Positions 10,388 to 24,540 of a stretch of DNA of 64,000 nucleotides are shown here, piece by piece (position 1 is the first letter of the stretch; the number at the start of each line of letters is the position of its first letter). Source of the DNA: Rhopalosiphum padi (lineage: Eukaryota > Arthropoda > Insecta > Hemiptera > Aphididae); assembly GCF_020882245.1 (NCBI RefSeq), contig NC_083597.1, forward strand, positions 13,178,581-13,242,580, written 5' to 3'. The notes under the pieces were generated by a model. The model had not been told where the DNA came from. It was given only the letters and a program-made list of their open reading frames with translations, and searched no databases. The position numbers and the translations under genes are program-made.

Positions 10388-13173
10388 CTGTATGAGGTAA
10401 ATACATAAAATAAAAATAAAAATATTTAAGTTTATTTGCATAATATACCTTATAATGTATCAAAAGCTAAATAAATTGGTTTCGATTCGTATAAACTATC
10501 TAAATTTTATCAATAGCCAGCGAGAATCCAAGAATTTACTAAATTCTTTACTTTGTAACCTATGACCTATCTATAATTTAATGTGTAGATAATACTAAAA
10601 TATAAAACCAAACCTATGTATTTAGTCAGTCGAATGACTTTGTTTAAAAAAAATAGTCAATATAGGAATTATTGTTGTTATATTATATTGTATCAGACGA
10701 GTTTATGAAAAAATTGTTTTTTAGATAATGAATTATAGTGAATACGCACACAATCTTTTAGTTACCTATATAAACAATAACATTAAATGGAGACACTCTG
10801 CAGTTCATCTTTCAATGTTACTACAATATTAGTGGTATCTAATATCAATGGCGCAGTCATATACGACTAGTTGCTATACATAATATGAACTCAAATTTCC
10901 GTATGCTTTAATTATAAATATAATGTTATAACTTACATGCTGTAATATAACTGTATTTAATGAAATAAACCCTGTACTATACCATAATAAACGTAATGGA
11001 ATTTATACCCACATAATATAATGCATATTATTATAATACTATTTTAATATACCATATCAAAGTCCAAAGTACATAAACACTAATTTGAATAGATGTTTAA
11101 GTAAAATACATATTTTGAAAACATTCAAATTTTTAATAGAACAAAGCACATATTGATAAAAATATATTCTTTTTAGCTATAAAAAACGTATTTTTTTACT
11201 ACATATTACACGTTGACTAATAATAACAATGTTTTGTCGTAACAAGTTGGCTTAAAGGTAGAATCAGTCATTGTTTTTTTTAAGGATAATGGTTATAAAA
11301 AAACTTGATTCAAATTATTCCACAAAAATATTTTGTAGTGCCTTACTTTAGATAATATGTTGTATAGTTAATAATAAGATATTTAAAATGTAAAAATCAT
11401 TACAGCTTTTTACAGAGAAAAAATTGCTACAATGAATATTTTAAATAATCAAAATATATAAGTAGCTGAAGACATAATGTCAGTTTGACAACATTTTTAT
11501 TATACGTATGGCAATTAATTATATTAAAATGTAAAATGCGTGTACTATGTATTAAAACTTTAACAGTATAACTCACACAAATAGGTATAAAACACAAATC
11601 AACAACAATATTTTGTAAGATTAATCATCCAGTGAAAGTTGATAAGTAACATAAGAATGTTACTATTAAAGAAAAGAGACCAAGAAATGTCTCTAATACT
11701 AAGAATATTACAGTATTATATGCTGGAATCTTTATCTTGCTTATTACAATTTGTTGAAAACTGACCCAGATACTGAAGTATCTAATCTTAGTGTTTCTAT
11801 TGTTTTTATTTACATTTTATTCTCACAGTTTGTTTACAGAAAATATCAAACGACTAATAACAATAATATTACAGTGATCTGTGTTGTATTGACATTATTT
11901 AAATGTCAAAATCCATAAAACTTGATTCACAACTGCAAAATAAAAATCTACTGAATTCGACAAATATAGTGTATGAATATTTACGTTGATTGTAAATATA
12001 TTGTGTACGAAACATGTACAATAGATATTACATTATACAATTATTTGAGAATACAACTTAGAAGTTTACGCCATAGAATATGGATTCTTCTAGATATATT
12101 GTTTGCCCGGAAGTTCGACTAATACTATTATATATACATCACAAGTATAATAACAATAATAATATATACGTACCAGTATAATAATATAATATGTACGACA
12201 ATTTTACTCATATTTGTTTGATAATATTATTATAATACCTTAAACTATTTAATATATGCTCGTGTAGAATTGTACTTATTACTTATAAACAGTAATCCAC
12301 GACGAATACTGAATAGCAATTGGTTTCGCGTTTGTAGTATTATAGTTTCGTGATTGTAAATTAAAATATTATTTAACCAGATATGTACACGCAAATTATT
12401 ACATAATTATTATATAATAATATGCCATCTTCAAGTACCTATAAGTTGAAGGGTTCGTAATAAATATGGTATAAAGTAAAAAGAGTTTTCAAAATATAAT
12501 TCTCGTTTAATTGAAATGTCTTTGTAATGTAAACACAATATTATAAGTTTCAACGTGACGTAACGTAATGGTTATTGGTTATATTTATGTTATTATTCAT
12601 TGTGTATTTCAATATATTTTGTGTATTACACCGCGTCGTGTAATTATTGTATTTGTATACATTTTAGAGAGTCGAATGAAAATAAAATTTTCTTCATAAA
12701 TATTTTTCGAATGCATATTATTATTATTATTATTGTTACAGCATAGGTACGTGAATATGGCCATATGGGTATTACTCGTATAATATATATACATGTGTAT
12801 ATTGCATATGCGCATATTGTAAGTATATAAGAATAAAGTATATGTATTGGGATTTTAGGATTATATGTAGTGTCGTCGAAGTCGTGCCAAGCCGTGACTG
12901 TAATTTTTGACAACGAATAAAACTTTTTGTTTGTACAACACATAGGTTTATGGTTAGGTACTTTAAATTCATCAGACGATGACAGTAACACGGATGCGAA
13001 TGGGCACCTACGTGGTTGGTAAAAATTAATCTTTTGAAACCTGTGTTTTCAGGTTTAACTGTTGTGGGTCTTAAAGTGTATATAAATATATGATTTTTTG
13101 CGTTTCGTTTAATTATTATGGCCAGACTACGTGCAGTTGAAACACATATAAAAAATACCACTATAATATTATT
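10388..13173 (-). other. Intron 1 (distal part), no gene seen
   Basis: AT-rich intron sequence. The overlapping minus-strand frames around 12609-13284 come from an (ATT)n microsatellite (about 12717-12734) and the following hAT-like insertion, and are not genes. Confidence 0.5.
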
Positions 13174-13368
13174 ATAGAAAACAGTGCCGTACCCAGGATT
13201 TGTTTTCGGGATGGGGGGGGGGGGGTTTAAACATGCATACTTAACTCTATAGAAAAATAGGAAATAATTTAAAAACACACACACACATATATATACATAC
13301 TAAAATAAAAGATTTCGGGGCGGGCTTAAGCCCAAAAGCCCCCCCCTGGATACGGCACTGATAGAAAA
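13174..13368. mobile_element. hAT-like MITE with perfect 8-bp duplication and G13/C8 arms
   Basis: The element is 13182-13360 (179 bp). The left end is 'cagtgccgtacccagg' and the right end, reverse-complemented, is 'cagtgccgtatccagg', a nearly perfect inverted repeat. Identical octamers atagaaaa flank it at 13174-13181 and 13361-13368. The left arm carries a run of 13 G (13213-13225) and the right arm a run of 8 C (13339-13346), with a (CA)n/(AT)n tract between. This explains the spurious minus-strand frames here. Confidence 0.85.
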
Positions 13369-14713
13369 GTTTCACATAATTTACGTTAATCATTAAATAA
13401 GTGTGGGCGTAATAATAATATCAATATCTATTCGTTTTTATTTCGTAGCTTATAAAATAATTATTTGTGTTAAATTATAACTGTTGTATTAGTTATTATA
13501 TAAATTAAAAGTTCAGACGTTTGGTTTCTTTTGAATATGATTTATACAATAAAGGGTCCATTATACTAATTATTTAACTAGAAAATACCTAGTTATTGCA
13601 GACATTTTAAAAAGATTTTTAAATTAATAAGTAAAAAAATATATTTCACAAAATTCTTCGTATGAGATAAAACTGAATTCTTAATTTTTTCTATCAAATG
13701 CACATAAATAGATACAGGAAGAGTTTCGGGAGATTATCGAACGTAACCATAAAAAGTTTTACCATAATCTAGATGATGGTAGTACATTATACGTATAACT
13801 TCATCTCAAAACCCAAAACTAGATTTCAAAATTAAATTACCGAAATCTGAAAATTATTAAAAGTTTATAATTTAGGTTATATAATTTATCTATTTCAACT
13901 AAAGTTGTTTTATGTGCACATCACTGCGCATAGGGGTTTTTAAACCATCCTTTTACAGTTAATTTAGTAATTTGTTCCTTATAAATAGTTATCATCACTT
14001 ATCTGATGACATGTCAATACGTAAGAAAAACGAATAACCATTAATATCCTTTATACATATATATATAAATGATACACATTAGGTTAGTATATTATTTTTG
14101 TTCGTGCATGAGCGCGTGTTATCTTGTACGTGGCTCTAAATACTTCCGTATGTTAATACTGAAAATTCATTTACGATTTTCCTTCTATTGCATAAGGTTA
14201 TACATATGAATACCAAAAAGTGTTATTTATTATTATTTTTTTTATTTTTACTAATTTACCGATCGGCAACCAAGTAAGTGTGTTATGTCGATTTTTTATA
14301 TTGACAGCGAGTCTCAATTAGAAATTAGAATGTATAGTTATTCAGATTTAAGAGTTTAATATCATACTTGATACGTACTCTTTTGTTTAAATTCTTCATC
14401 ATTAAATAAAATTAAAATTATTTAATTTGTCATTTTATATAGTAACTTTCCTAGGTTGTAGATGTTGACTAAATATAATTTTATATGAAATGAAACAGTC
14501 AGCCTGAGTGTAAATGATACGTAGGAAAAAAAATCTTCATTTAATAATAATCAACAATAAACACCTTTTGAATCTAAAGTATTCACATTATATAGCGTAT
14601 AAAATAATTTATTTAAGTGGTCTATAAAGTAAAATTTTATCAGTGTATAATTTATAATTTTTAACAATGACTCGCACAAGTTGTTTCAATTGTCTTTCTT
14701 TATATTTTAAAAT

Positions 14714-14744
<31 letters not shown>

Positions 14745-17078
14745 ACACATAATAGGTAACATTTATGAAGTAAACCCAGAAAAGCGAACGTCATACATAT
14801 TTGTATTATTCATGAAGTTGTATGTGTTTTACAGTTTTACTATATACGTTATTTTATTATTATAAAAATATATTTTTAAAATACATTGCAACGAGCCTCA
14901 CTCACATTAAACACTCTAAAAAAAAGTTTATTAAAAAAACCATAACTCATAACCTCATAAACTATATTTATGTGTGATAATTAAAACAAATTAGAGTAGT
15001 ATAAAGTGAACATTTTTTTTATATCACTTTGAATTATAACTGCCGAAATATAATAGTGTTATTAAATTGTGTACTTATTGTAATTTTATAATATTTTAAA
15101 ATATTGATGGTTTACTTTGGAAACTAATATTTATAAAAGTAATTATATCTATAAGAAATTGTATTCACATCAAATGAAATTTTTTTTTTTAAATATTTAT
15201 GTAGATATAGATAATATCTTCAATACGTGCATATTATTTCCATAAATCATTCAAGTACACAATTTCAATTAGTGTAATTGTATTTTAAATTATTACATCT
15301 TCTGATAAGTGGAATATTCAATATTTATTTTAAGAATTGGATTTTGTGAAAAAAATATACCTCGGTACGTTTACAATTGTGTATAATATACGTCATGTGA
15401 ATTGTGAAATGTGTGTTATACCTGTTATAAGTTTATCCACATATATGCATAATACTATAATGGAACGTAGAGCTTATTTTCATATTTTATTATTACAATG
15501 AAATCAGAAATATCAGTTTATTCAGATAAAAAGAATACATAAAATAATCGTTTAACAATAACATACACACACATTTATTATATATTCGAAAACACGTTTT
15601 GAAATAAATAATAATAAGTAAGTAGGTGATAGACGTATAAAAAATATACACCTCACTATACCATAATGATTTGTATACAAAAACTTTAAAAAAAAATGAA
15701 TGGTAATAATAAGGACATGTCAGATGTTTTATGTCTTGATAGAGAAGCTTGTTAGAAAAAAAAAATAATAGTAGGTACTCGTGACGTAGACGTATACAAT
15801 AATATACTGACATTAAAAAACATTAAGTGCAAATACAGAGGCATTTTTCTTTCTCGGCCCTTTGGATGTGTAGTTTGGACATTTATACCTCTTTAATAAA
15901 TTCACAAACAAAAAATCATTATAGTGCCCATCATCAACTGTTTAAACAAGAATTACGGGAGTTTAATTTGTATAACGTTTTTCAATCGAATTAATTGAAC
16001 GTTTATTTTAAAACGTGTATTTATAGTATTATAATATGGTTAAACCACATAGATACTTTAATATCCTTCCAGCGTGCGAGTTCTAAATTATTATAATTTG
16101 AAGCGGTTTTTTTTTCACTTTGTATATAGTATTGTAGTTATATAAGAATAGACACTGTAAAATTATACTTAATTTGGTTTGTTTTTTGTTTGTAAAACGA
16201 TATTTTGTTTACGTATCAAATACTAACTACGAATAGCGAAAAATTAAAATATTTAAATCGCGAAAACTACAAAATCTGAATTTTAATAAGAGGTTATATG
16301 TACATGAAATGTAATTTAATTCGAGGTGGAAAAAAAATCTCTGTTTAGAAAAGGGTCAAACAACTTTAGTGCGACATATGATGAATATATTATAATAAAT
16401 ATTAAATTTAAGCCCATCACAGATAACATACGTTGAAACAGTTAAGCCTCGTCCTCAAATTATATTGTGAACACTAAACACGATTATATTAGTAGAACAT
16501 CTTAATCATATTTTTTCCCCCAAAATGTGTATGTGATGACGGTCGGTACTGAGAATTAAAAAAAAAAAGAAGAAGCTATATATATATATATGTACCTACG
16601 TATAATGTTACGTGTTAAACTTGTATAGGTATCAAGGTATGTGCGTAATCGAGTCGATTAAATTGACGTGTACCTACAAGATATTGATGACTTTGAATTT
16701 GTGTTGAAATTATCTTTAAATTTTTCCACCCCAAAAGTTTAGATAACCATTAACCACATATTGCTGAGTACCTACCTATATAATAGTGTATACTGTAAAT
16801 GTATATATTATATACAAAATAATGATTCACGTGTTCTGATGTCTTTATATTATTTATATGGTCTAAAATAACGTTTAATATGTCGGCAAAAACGCTAACT
16901 AACAATACCATCACGGATATAAAAAAATAATTAAATCATCTCAAAAAAAATATATATCTGAGACATTGCGTATAGGTTAGGCTAGGTTAGTAGATACGAT
17001 GGAATAATAAAAAATGCATCCTCGCTGATCAAAGTGAGCTTGATCTTCTTTAATAACGTCTCATAAAACGTAATTTTA
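13369..17078 (-). other. Intron 1 continued, no gene seen
   Basis: AT-rich sequence with one clean dinucleotide microsatellite (listed separately) and scattered A/T homopolymers. A 106-codon minus-strand frame at 15493-15813 is a Tyr/Phe/Leu-rich chance frame. Confidence 0.5.
14717..14744. repeat. (CA)14 microsatellite
   Basis: Fourteen uninterrupted CA units. They create the run of Cys-Val residues in the minus-strand chance frame over this site. Confidence 0.95.
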
Positions 17079-17282
17079 TTGCCGGAAAATGTTTTTTCTA
17101 TACCTTCATTTTGCTCATGGTTCAGAGTACAAAGGACATTATTTTACAATATCTGTAATTTAATTAGCTACGATAATTATTTTTCGTGGAGTAGTCTAGG
17201 GCCTGTGATGGTACTCTACCTCTCACGGGACAATCAAGACGACAAGTGGCCGGCTGTACATCGAGTACCCTACAGGTATTAA
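17079..17282. other. GC-richer island, possible exon or old repeat
   Basis: From about 17180 to 17276 the base composition is much less AT-rich than its surroundings. The plus strand is open (…GPVMVLYLSRDNQDD…RVPYR) up to a weak donor-like CAG|GTATTA at 17276, and the minus strand is also open for about 35 codons. No convincing acceptor or protein family is visible. It may be an exon of an embedded gene, a remnant of a repeat, or a conserved regulatory block. Confidence 0.2.
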
Positions 17283-20200
17283 ATGTCAAACGACCAGAGA
17301 CACTGTTATAATAGGTAATAAAATAGAATATATCCGATTATATTGGTGACAGTATTTCCTTCACAATGAACATTGTGAGTTATTCGTTTTATGTCGACTC
17401 GAGGTACGCCTGGAGTATCTATATCCGTTTTACCCTTATATTACGCTAGTAGGACCCTAACTATTATATTACATTAAAATAGGTGTATCTGATTTACATA
17501 TTAATATTCGTTGTGCTATTTTTTAAATATTCTGGTAAAGGATAATTGATTATGCGTGATAAACCTAATACAGCGATAGGTACCTTCGTAATAATTTGTG
17601 ATAATAAACAGCAAACAGATGTATGTCTTATAAGTTAGAATATAAATTGATTTATAAAAATAATTTTTGGCATACATTTTTTTTAAATTTAATAGTATAG
17701 GTATAAAAATAATACAGTAATTTGTCTTTGAACATTAATCGTTGCAATTAAATGCCCTCGATATATTCGGTGTTGAATATAAATGGAATTTGCGTTTTTA
17801 CTTAAAATTCATGAAACATATCAGAGAAAAATATTTGAGTGAGTATTGAATTCAAAATAAAGAAAAACAGTAATTATATAATAAAAGACATATTTCGTTA
17901 GAATTTTATTAAACATGTATAAAACGATATTAGTTCCTGACTACAAATTGAGTTAAAAGTCTGTACGTCCAATTAAAAATATAAACTTTATAAAGACACT
18001 CAGTTAACTTATTTGTACATAAAAAAATTACAATGAGATGATCATTTTTTTTTTATCAACTATAATTTATAAAAAATCTCAAATTATATTTTACTGAATT
18101 TGTTGAAAATAAATATATGATATTTTAAATGGATTTCAAAATTTAATTAATTTAAGGTTTTGTTTTACTTGTATGTTTTAAATATTGAAGATAAGAATTG
18201 TATGATAACATTTAACAAATATTATAATAAAATCCTTAAATTCAAGTAAATAATAGTATTAACAGTGGTTAGTAACTAGTTACTATGAGAATGAGAGTAC
18301 GAGGTACTGTAATATTGTATTCATTACCAGCTATACTTTTTCTAAATATTAATTAATAACATATTTTATTTGTTTAAAAATATTATTACTATATTTTATT
18401 AAACATTTTAATTTGTTATTTCTTAAACTCTTAGCGTAAATTATTCGAATATATTTCACTGTACACTATAAATGAAGAGCTTGCTATAAAAACCACACAA
18501 TTACAAAAGTCAGTTTTTAAAATTTTGCAGAATGATTAAATTATTTAAATGATTTGAAAAATTCTTGAAAATTATACTTAATTATAATTTTGAATTCTAT
18601 AAAGAAGCTGGTTAAGTATTTGCTCTGTTAATTTATCTGTGTTTAATATACATAATAATGATATAATGAATTTGGGACGGTATAGATTTATCTATTTTTT
18701 TTTCATAAAAAAATTAACTTTATTATTTTAAATTAAATACAACTTGTATGTCATTCTACAAGTTGTTAAATGTATACATATTATTTATATTTAGATAATG
18801 ACAATTACATATTTATAGCAAAATCAGAGAACATCATTTATCTGATTCTTGCACAAAATAAAAATCAATGCATATAAGACATATAAATCCATTATTTATT
18901 AAAACTATAATAATATATACCTGATGAATTAATCTGGTTATTGCATAACTTGCAGGGTATTTTTATTTTATTCTGTGGAAAATAAACGTTCAAACAAATT
19001 TGTATTGTCTGGTTTTCGCAGCTTGTCTTTTAGATAATACGTTTTAACCATCAATATTGTTATGACATTGCCACAGCTTCAGTATTCGAATTAATTGGGG
19101 CACCCACACATGCGTACTTAACTAAATCACATTTTTGGTTTAGGTTAAAATGTTAAATAATACTATGCAATTAGGAACACATTCACTAACAATCGATCTT
19201 AGTTCAAATGCGATTTAGTGTAAGTTTTTTTTAACATTGGTAGTATGTAAATTATACAATATATTGCATACATGTAATACATCAAAGTTAATATTTTATT
19301 TTGTTTAATTTCGATTTAAAAATGACTCGTAATTTATTCGGTGTATGGTTTCACAATTTTTTTCTTCAATAATATAGCTACTATTATGTGGCTATATACA
19401 TATATATATATGTATTTATATGTGTGTGTGAGAAAATTTATAAAGATTTGGTTACATTATGTCAGTTATTAATGATATTTTTGTATCTTTTTTCAGTACT
19501 TAAACTAAAAAATAACATTATGCGTGATAGTTATATTTAAGTATTATTATATTATAAATTCAACTTATTTTAAAGCACCCACTTAAAACATTTAGTGAAT
19601 ATTAATAACGAATTGCTCAGGTTTCTTATGGTAATAATATTATAATTCACAGTTGAATAGAATAATAATTATTGTAACTGCTCGTAGCATCCCACTATGC
19701 TACTAGTGAATACTAAACTAAGTCCATTCAGTTGAATCAAATACATTTATGTTATGTAATACATTATGATATAACGAGCTTTATTTTAATTGTTATTCAA
19801 CTTATTTAACTAACTTAAATGTTAAAATTTGTTGAGTAATTCAATGGGTTCCGTGGAAATTAGGTACCTACATACGTGACGCTTAGTTATACTTAGTATA
19901 GTAAGTTTCCCTTACGCTTAAAAACATTATCTAAAATCCTACTATATTGGTAAGGATTTGTAATTTTCTTAGAAATACGATACATGAAACTTAATGTTGA
20001 AAAAGTATCATAGAAAAATAAGTGAATTTCAAATCATGTCAAAATAATATACGTATACCTCTCTTCGGTGGCGATATAAAGTAAAAATAAATGTACATAT
20101 AATCTATAAATAATTGTTTTATTCTGATTGTTTCAAAAAATACACCCTCGTGGCTGTATACAATATTAAACATACGTAATACCCCTAACGGATAACACAA

Positions 20201-22949
20201 TGTCCCATATAGAAATTAAAAAACGATTTAGAAAACCATAAAATGTATTTTTTTTATGTAGATTTTTTTTCTGAGTTATTTAATAGCTTATCTGGTAAAT
20301 TAAAGAAAATCTGAGGATTTAGTATACCGTGTAATAATACGGTGATTTTGTTCGTTTCGTCAATATCTATAATCGTTGGAAAGTTGCCGAGAACCAATTT
20401 TAGAACTATTCCGTATCGTTTCATTTTTGTTTTATAGTTATTTGCACCGGTAATAGAATTGGCGGAATTATTTTTCGAAATAACATAAGTACTAGTATAT
20501 CAGTTTTAACAAAAAATTCAATAGACAAAATAAGCTTTTTGTGGTAAAAAAAAATATATATATATTTTAACCTCCGTAAATACACTCAATTTGAACTATA
20601 CGTAACGCAATATAGAAGATTTCGATAGCACTTTTTTTTCTTAAAAGTTTGCTGTAGTCTTAGAGTCATGTACGTGTTGGATTTAGATATTGTAGGTAAC
20701 ACGAGAGCTGGATTTCTGTGTAAGGCGTGCAGTGTAGTGACTGAAATGAAAAAGACAAAATAATCATGGCTGCGGTGAACATACGCTGTTGGTACACGCG
20801 TCGACGTACAGTGTCATATACAATGTTCTATGTTCTGAAAACCATACTGATATTATATTACGCTTTCTCCTCGAACTTAATCTATTAAAGTAAATATAAA
20901 TTTAATGATAACTTGAAAAAAATAACTCTTTATGTATATAAAGATTTGTTTAAAATATTATAATATTGTTTTATAAAATAAAAGTTTAAATAATTATAAA
21001 TTATCATATTGAATGAATATTTCACAGAAATATATTTTCAAAAGATTGAGAAATTTAAAAGTAGAATATATTATATCATCAGATATGCGTAATGAATTAT
21101 TACATATGTTTGATGTATATTGGCAAATTATAATGACTATCGACATTTTCGATTTTATTTCAACTTAAAAAAATAAAACTACATTTTTAAATCTCTCCTA
21201 GTATCTTAAGAACTCTGCAATCTAAAATTATTTTTATTTTTTATTTTTACTTTATTTACTATAAAAATATTTTAAGAACAAAACTGGATCCCTAGGATAT
21301 TGAATATTTTGGATTAAAACTTATTATAGGGGTTAGTTTAGTTGAATGTTTAATCAGAACAATCTTAAATTTTAACTTGTTGTTATCCTTTGAAAAGCAA
21401 AATGAGAATAATTATGAAGATAAATAAATAATTTTAATAACCCTTAAGTATAGAAAGATTGGTAAACTAAAATAAAAAATCATATCCAATAAAGTACCTA
21501 TTTGATTGAAACTTGCTTGAGAAAAATCCCCTCTGATCTTCAAAATAATTTTTTTAATAGACAGTATTTTATATTGTAAATAAAGAAGGAAATTTAGTTT
21601 TAACAAAAAGGTAGAAACTTTTTTACATATAAACAAAGTATAGATAAAATTTTCAAATAACTTATCGAAAAAAAACCCCTGCTATTAATAAATTTAACTA
21701 AATATTTAAGACAAATTAAAATCAATAATCAGAATATTATACGTCATACATTTTACAATTTTAGTACATGGTTATTTATAAAAAGTTATACTATCCTGCA
21801 AAATAAAAAAAAAATATAAATTCTTGTTACGAATAACATGTTTTTCGTTGTACCTATTTATGTAATTGAAAATTCAGATTTGAGTTTTCCCTATTTAAAT
21901 ATCTATTATTATAGTAACCTACATATTTGTTGAAAATGGGCATATTTAATTCACTTTTATTTTTCTGATTTCTGATCCCTTTTCTTAATTTTAGAACAAA
22001 ATTTAAGAATAAGATGTATTTAAATTCATATACCTCGGGTTTGTTACTCGCAATTATAGTGTATGTGCGACTTATGCAGACATTCGAAAGAATAACAGAA
22101 ACATACGATAATATTATCAGACTTGCGAAGTACTTTTTTTTCATTTCAGCTCGATAACGAAATAAGCGTCTTATTTTCGTATATATATATTGTAGTAGTG
22201 TGTACACACTTATATACATAATATACGTATTATGGCTCATGTGATTGAAAAATAATTATTACCATTGTTGGAACTTACAACATTTTCAGCTACTAACAGG
22301 GTCCAGTATTTGTATCTCAGTGTCAATACGAACTATGATTCGCTAATACAATATATAGATACCAGATACGCAAATTACGCTACGACTACAGCATGCGAAA
22401 TAATAAACTATTTGTTCCGTCTCAGAAAAATTGTGTTTCAGTGAATTTTGTTCAAGTTGTTTGCGTCCGGATATATTTTGAATGAAATCTGATTAATAAT
22501 TTGATTCCATATCGTTATAAAATAGCTACGGAGACAGGGTGGATCATTGGAATGTGGTAATATTGATATGCAAACTATTACTGCAACGAACCCAGTAGTG
22601 AATTATATTTATTTTTTGACAAGGTGACTTTTCTAGAAAAAGTGATCCCTAACTCTCTCGATAACTTGATATTGTAGAAACCTATTGATACTATAAAAAT
22701 TCTACTACCGCAAGATTAAACTAAGCCATAACATGTCTACAGCGCGGTAAACAGCACAATATACGAAAGAAAAATAACTCAATGGCTTCAATGGACCTAA
22801 CCTTGTATAAATAAAAAAAAAATTATTAAAATTTTCATATTGCTCTCGTTACACATACAACTATTACTAATTGTTTTGAATAATAACAATAATAAAATTA
22901 TAGTAAATTATAATCGATTTATTATTTTTAATAGTGTATTTACTAACAA
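17283..22949 (-). other. Intron 1 continued, no gene seen
   Basis: Long AT-rich stretch. Minus-strand frames at 21412-21636 and 21854-22240 have AT-driven composition and no domain or splice support. Confidence 0.5.
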
Positions 22950-24540
22950 GTAGACTTTCAAATAAATACACTGGACGCTAATAGATTATGGTACCCTTTT
23001 CGGATATGCAATTTACAAACAAAAAAGTTTGCGATATGCAAGTAGCATAAATTCTGCCACACCTGATAAATAATCGTAGGTGATGGTAATTTATTCCATC
23101 TAATGAGTACAATAAGTTGGATTTCTGCGGTGGAGGGCCACCAACGATAACGTAACATTTCAAACAATATCAAATAATATACTAATTGTGTAATTATTAT
23201 TCAATATGTCTCGTCGCTGGTACCATATCAAAACGATAAATTCCGTACACGGCGTACACACATACGTACCCATGATTCCGCATCGTTGCAGTGCTGCACA
23301 ACATAATATTATATTGTGTTTGTTTTTGTATAGCAAATAATAGCGTTTGGAGTAGAATATAATCGATTACAGTGCAAACCAAATAAAGACGTACCTATAT
23401 ATGTTCTAGTTGTGAGCGTAAACTGTATTTCGATGCACTCATTCGATCCCATTGGATTATTATACCTATATATACAAATATTGTTATTTTTTAAACCCGC
23501 TTCGCCAAAATACATATTATTCTTTCTATCTAAATCTAACCTCGTCGATTACATCCGGTACCATCGGAAATCGGTATTTATATTGATAAGAAACAAAATA
23601 ATACGCGTTTTAAAGACGCATATCATCGGTGTCGCCAAAATTAGTTAATATAATAATATATACATTATTATTTTTAGTGCAATGTGAATGAATTTTGACG
23701 ATTTTCCTCTGTCGTGGAAAACCTACGGGCGATAAACAATTGTATCTTTTGTCTCGACCTATATGAGAGTGAAATTGTTAAAGTATTTAAATAATTTTGA
23801 AAAAAAATGTAAATTATTAGATCCTTGAAAAATGAAAATCGTATAATGCCCGGATGAGATATTGGTATATATATAGTGGCTTACAAATACGATAGATAGA
23901 AAAATCAGCCTCCACTTGGTTTTAATTTTATGTACGTTCGTCCACTTGACGGTCTCATTTACTTACGCGCGCAACAATAGTGGATTAAAAAAAAAAAAAA
24001 CGCAACGTCATAGTGAAAAATGATCGGATCGATTGAAAAAGAAAAAGTACATTATATATATAACATCAAATTAAAGAGGACTTTAGCTGACGCCAATACG
24101 TATGCGATACATATAATAAATACGTCATATGTTGCCAACAATATGCTGTACATGACTTTTAATAACTATATAGGTAATCCAGCCGGAGGCATAAATGTGA
24201 ACGACACCGTACACATAATATAATATATATATAGAATAAAAACGCAATTAAAAGCTTGTGGAAACATTTTACCTGTACGGCGACCAACCGGACGCCGGGA
24301 AAAACTCTTTTCCTAACACGATAATAAATTATATTGGTAGCCGGAACAATAAAATCGGTTATGCGGACTTGTGCCGGATAAATAAAATATATAATATTTA
24401 ACGACCAAATTGATCGAAGTATTCAAAATCTGCAACGAACATTTTATTTCCGACAAACTTCTAGTGTTCGGCATACTTTCAGTTATAGACGATTTTTTTC
24501 GGGACATTTCAAAAGTTTTTTTTTATTGGTTATGCGGACG
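22950..24540. promoter_or_regulatory. CpG-richer intronic island, candidate alternative first exon or enhancer
   Basis: Over about 1.6 kb the sequence is less AT-rich and CpG-bearing, with several overlapping open frames on both strands. On the minus strand a consensus-like donor CAG|GTAAAA sits at 24273/24272, after a GC-rich stretch (24273 to about 24310) that could end an alternative first exon of the minus-strand gene. A related 'gtccgcataacc' motif occurs twice, near 24355 and 24520. None of the open frames shows a recognisable domain. The assignment as regulatory is inference from composition and position only. Confidence 0.25.

Noticed and set aside
12609..13284. Three overlapping minus-strand frames up to 170 codons
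   Set aside because: They run through an (ATT)n microsatellite and the G13-containing MITE. Residue runs (poly-Asn, poly-Ile, poly-Pro) are repeat artefacts.
14609..14794. 61-codon minus-strand frame with Cys-Val repeats
   Set aside because: Translation of the (CA)14 microsatellite.
16975..16990. 'ggttaggctaggttag' resembling the insect TTAGG telomere repeat
   Set aside because: Only about two imperfect units. Too short to call an interstitial telomeric tract.
21854..22240. 128-codon minus-strand frame
   Set aside because: It has AT-biased residues (Tyr, Ile, Asn, Lys), no signal, no domain and no splice context, and fits a chance frame inside intron 1.
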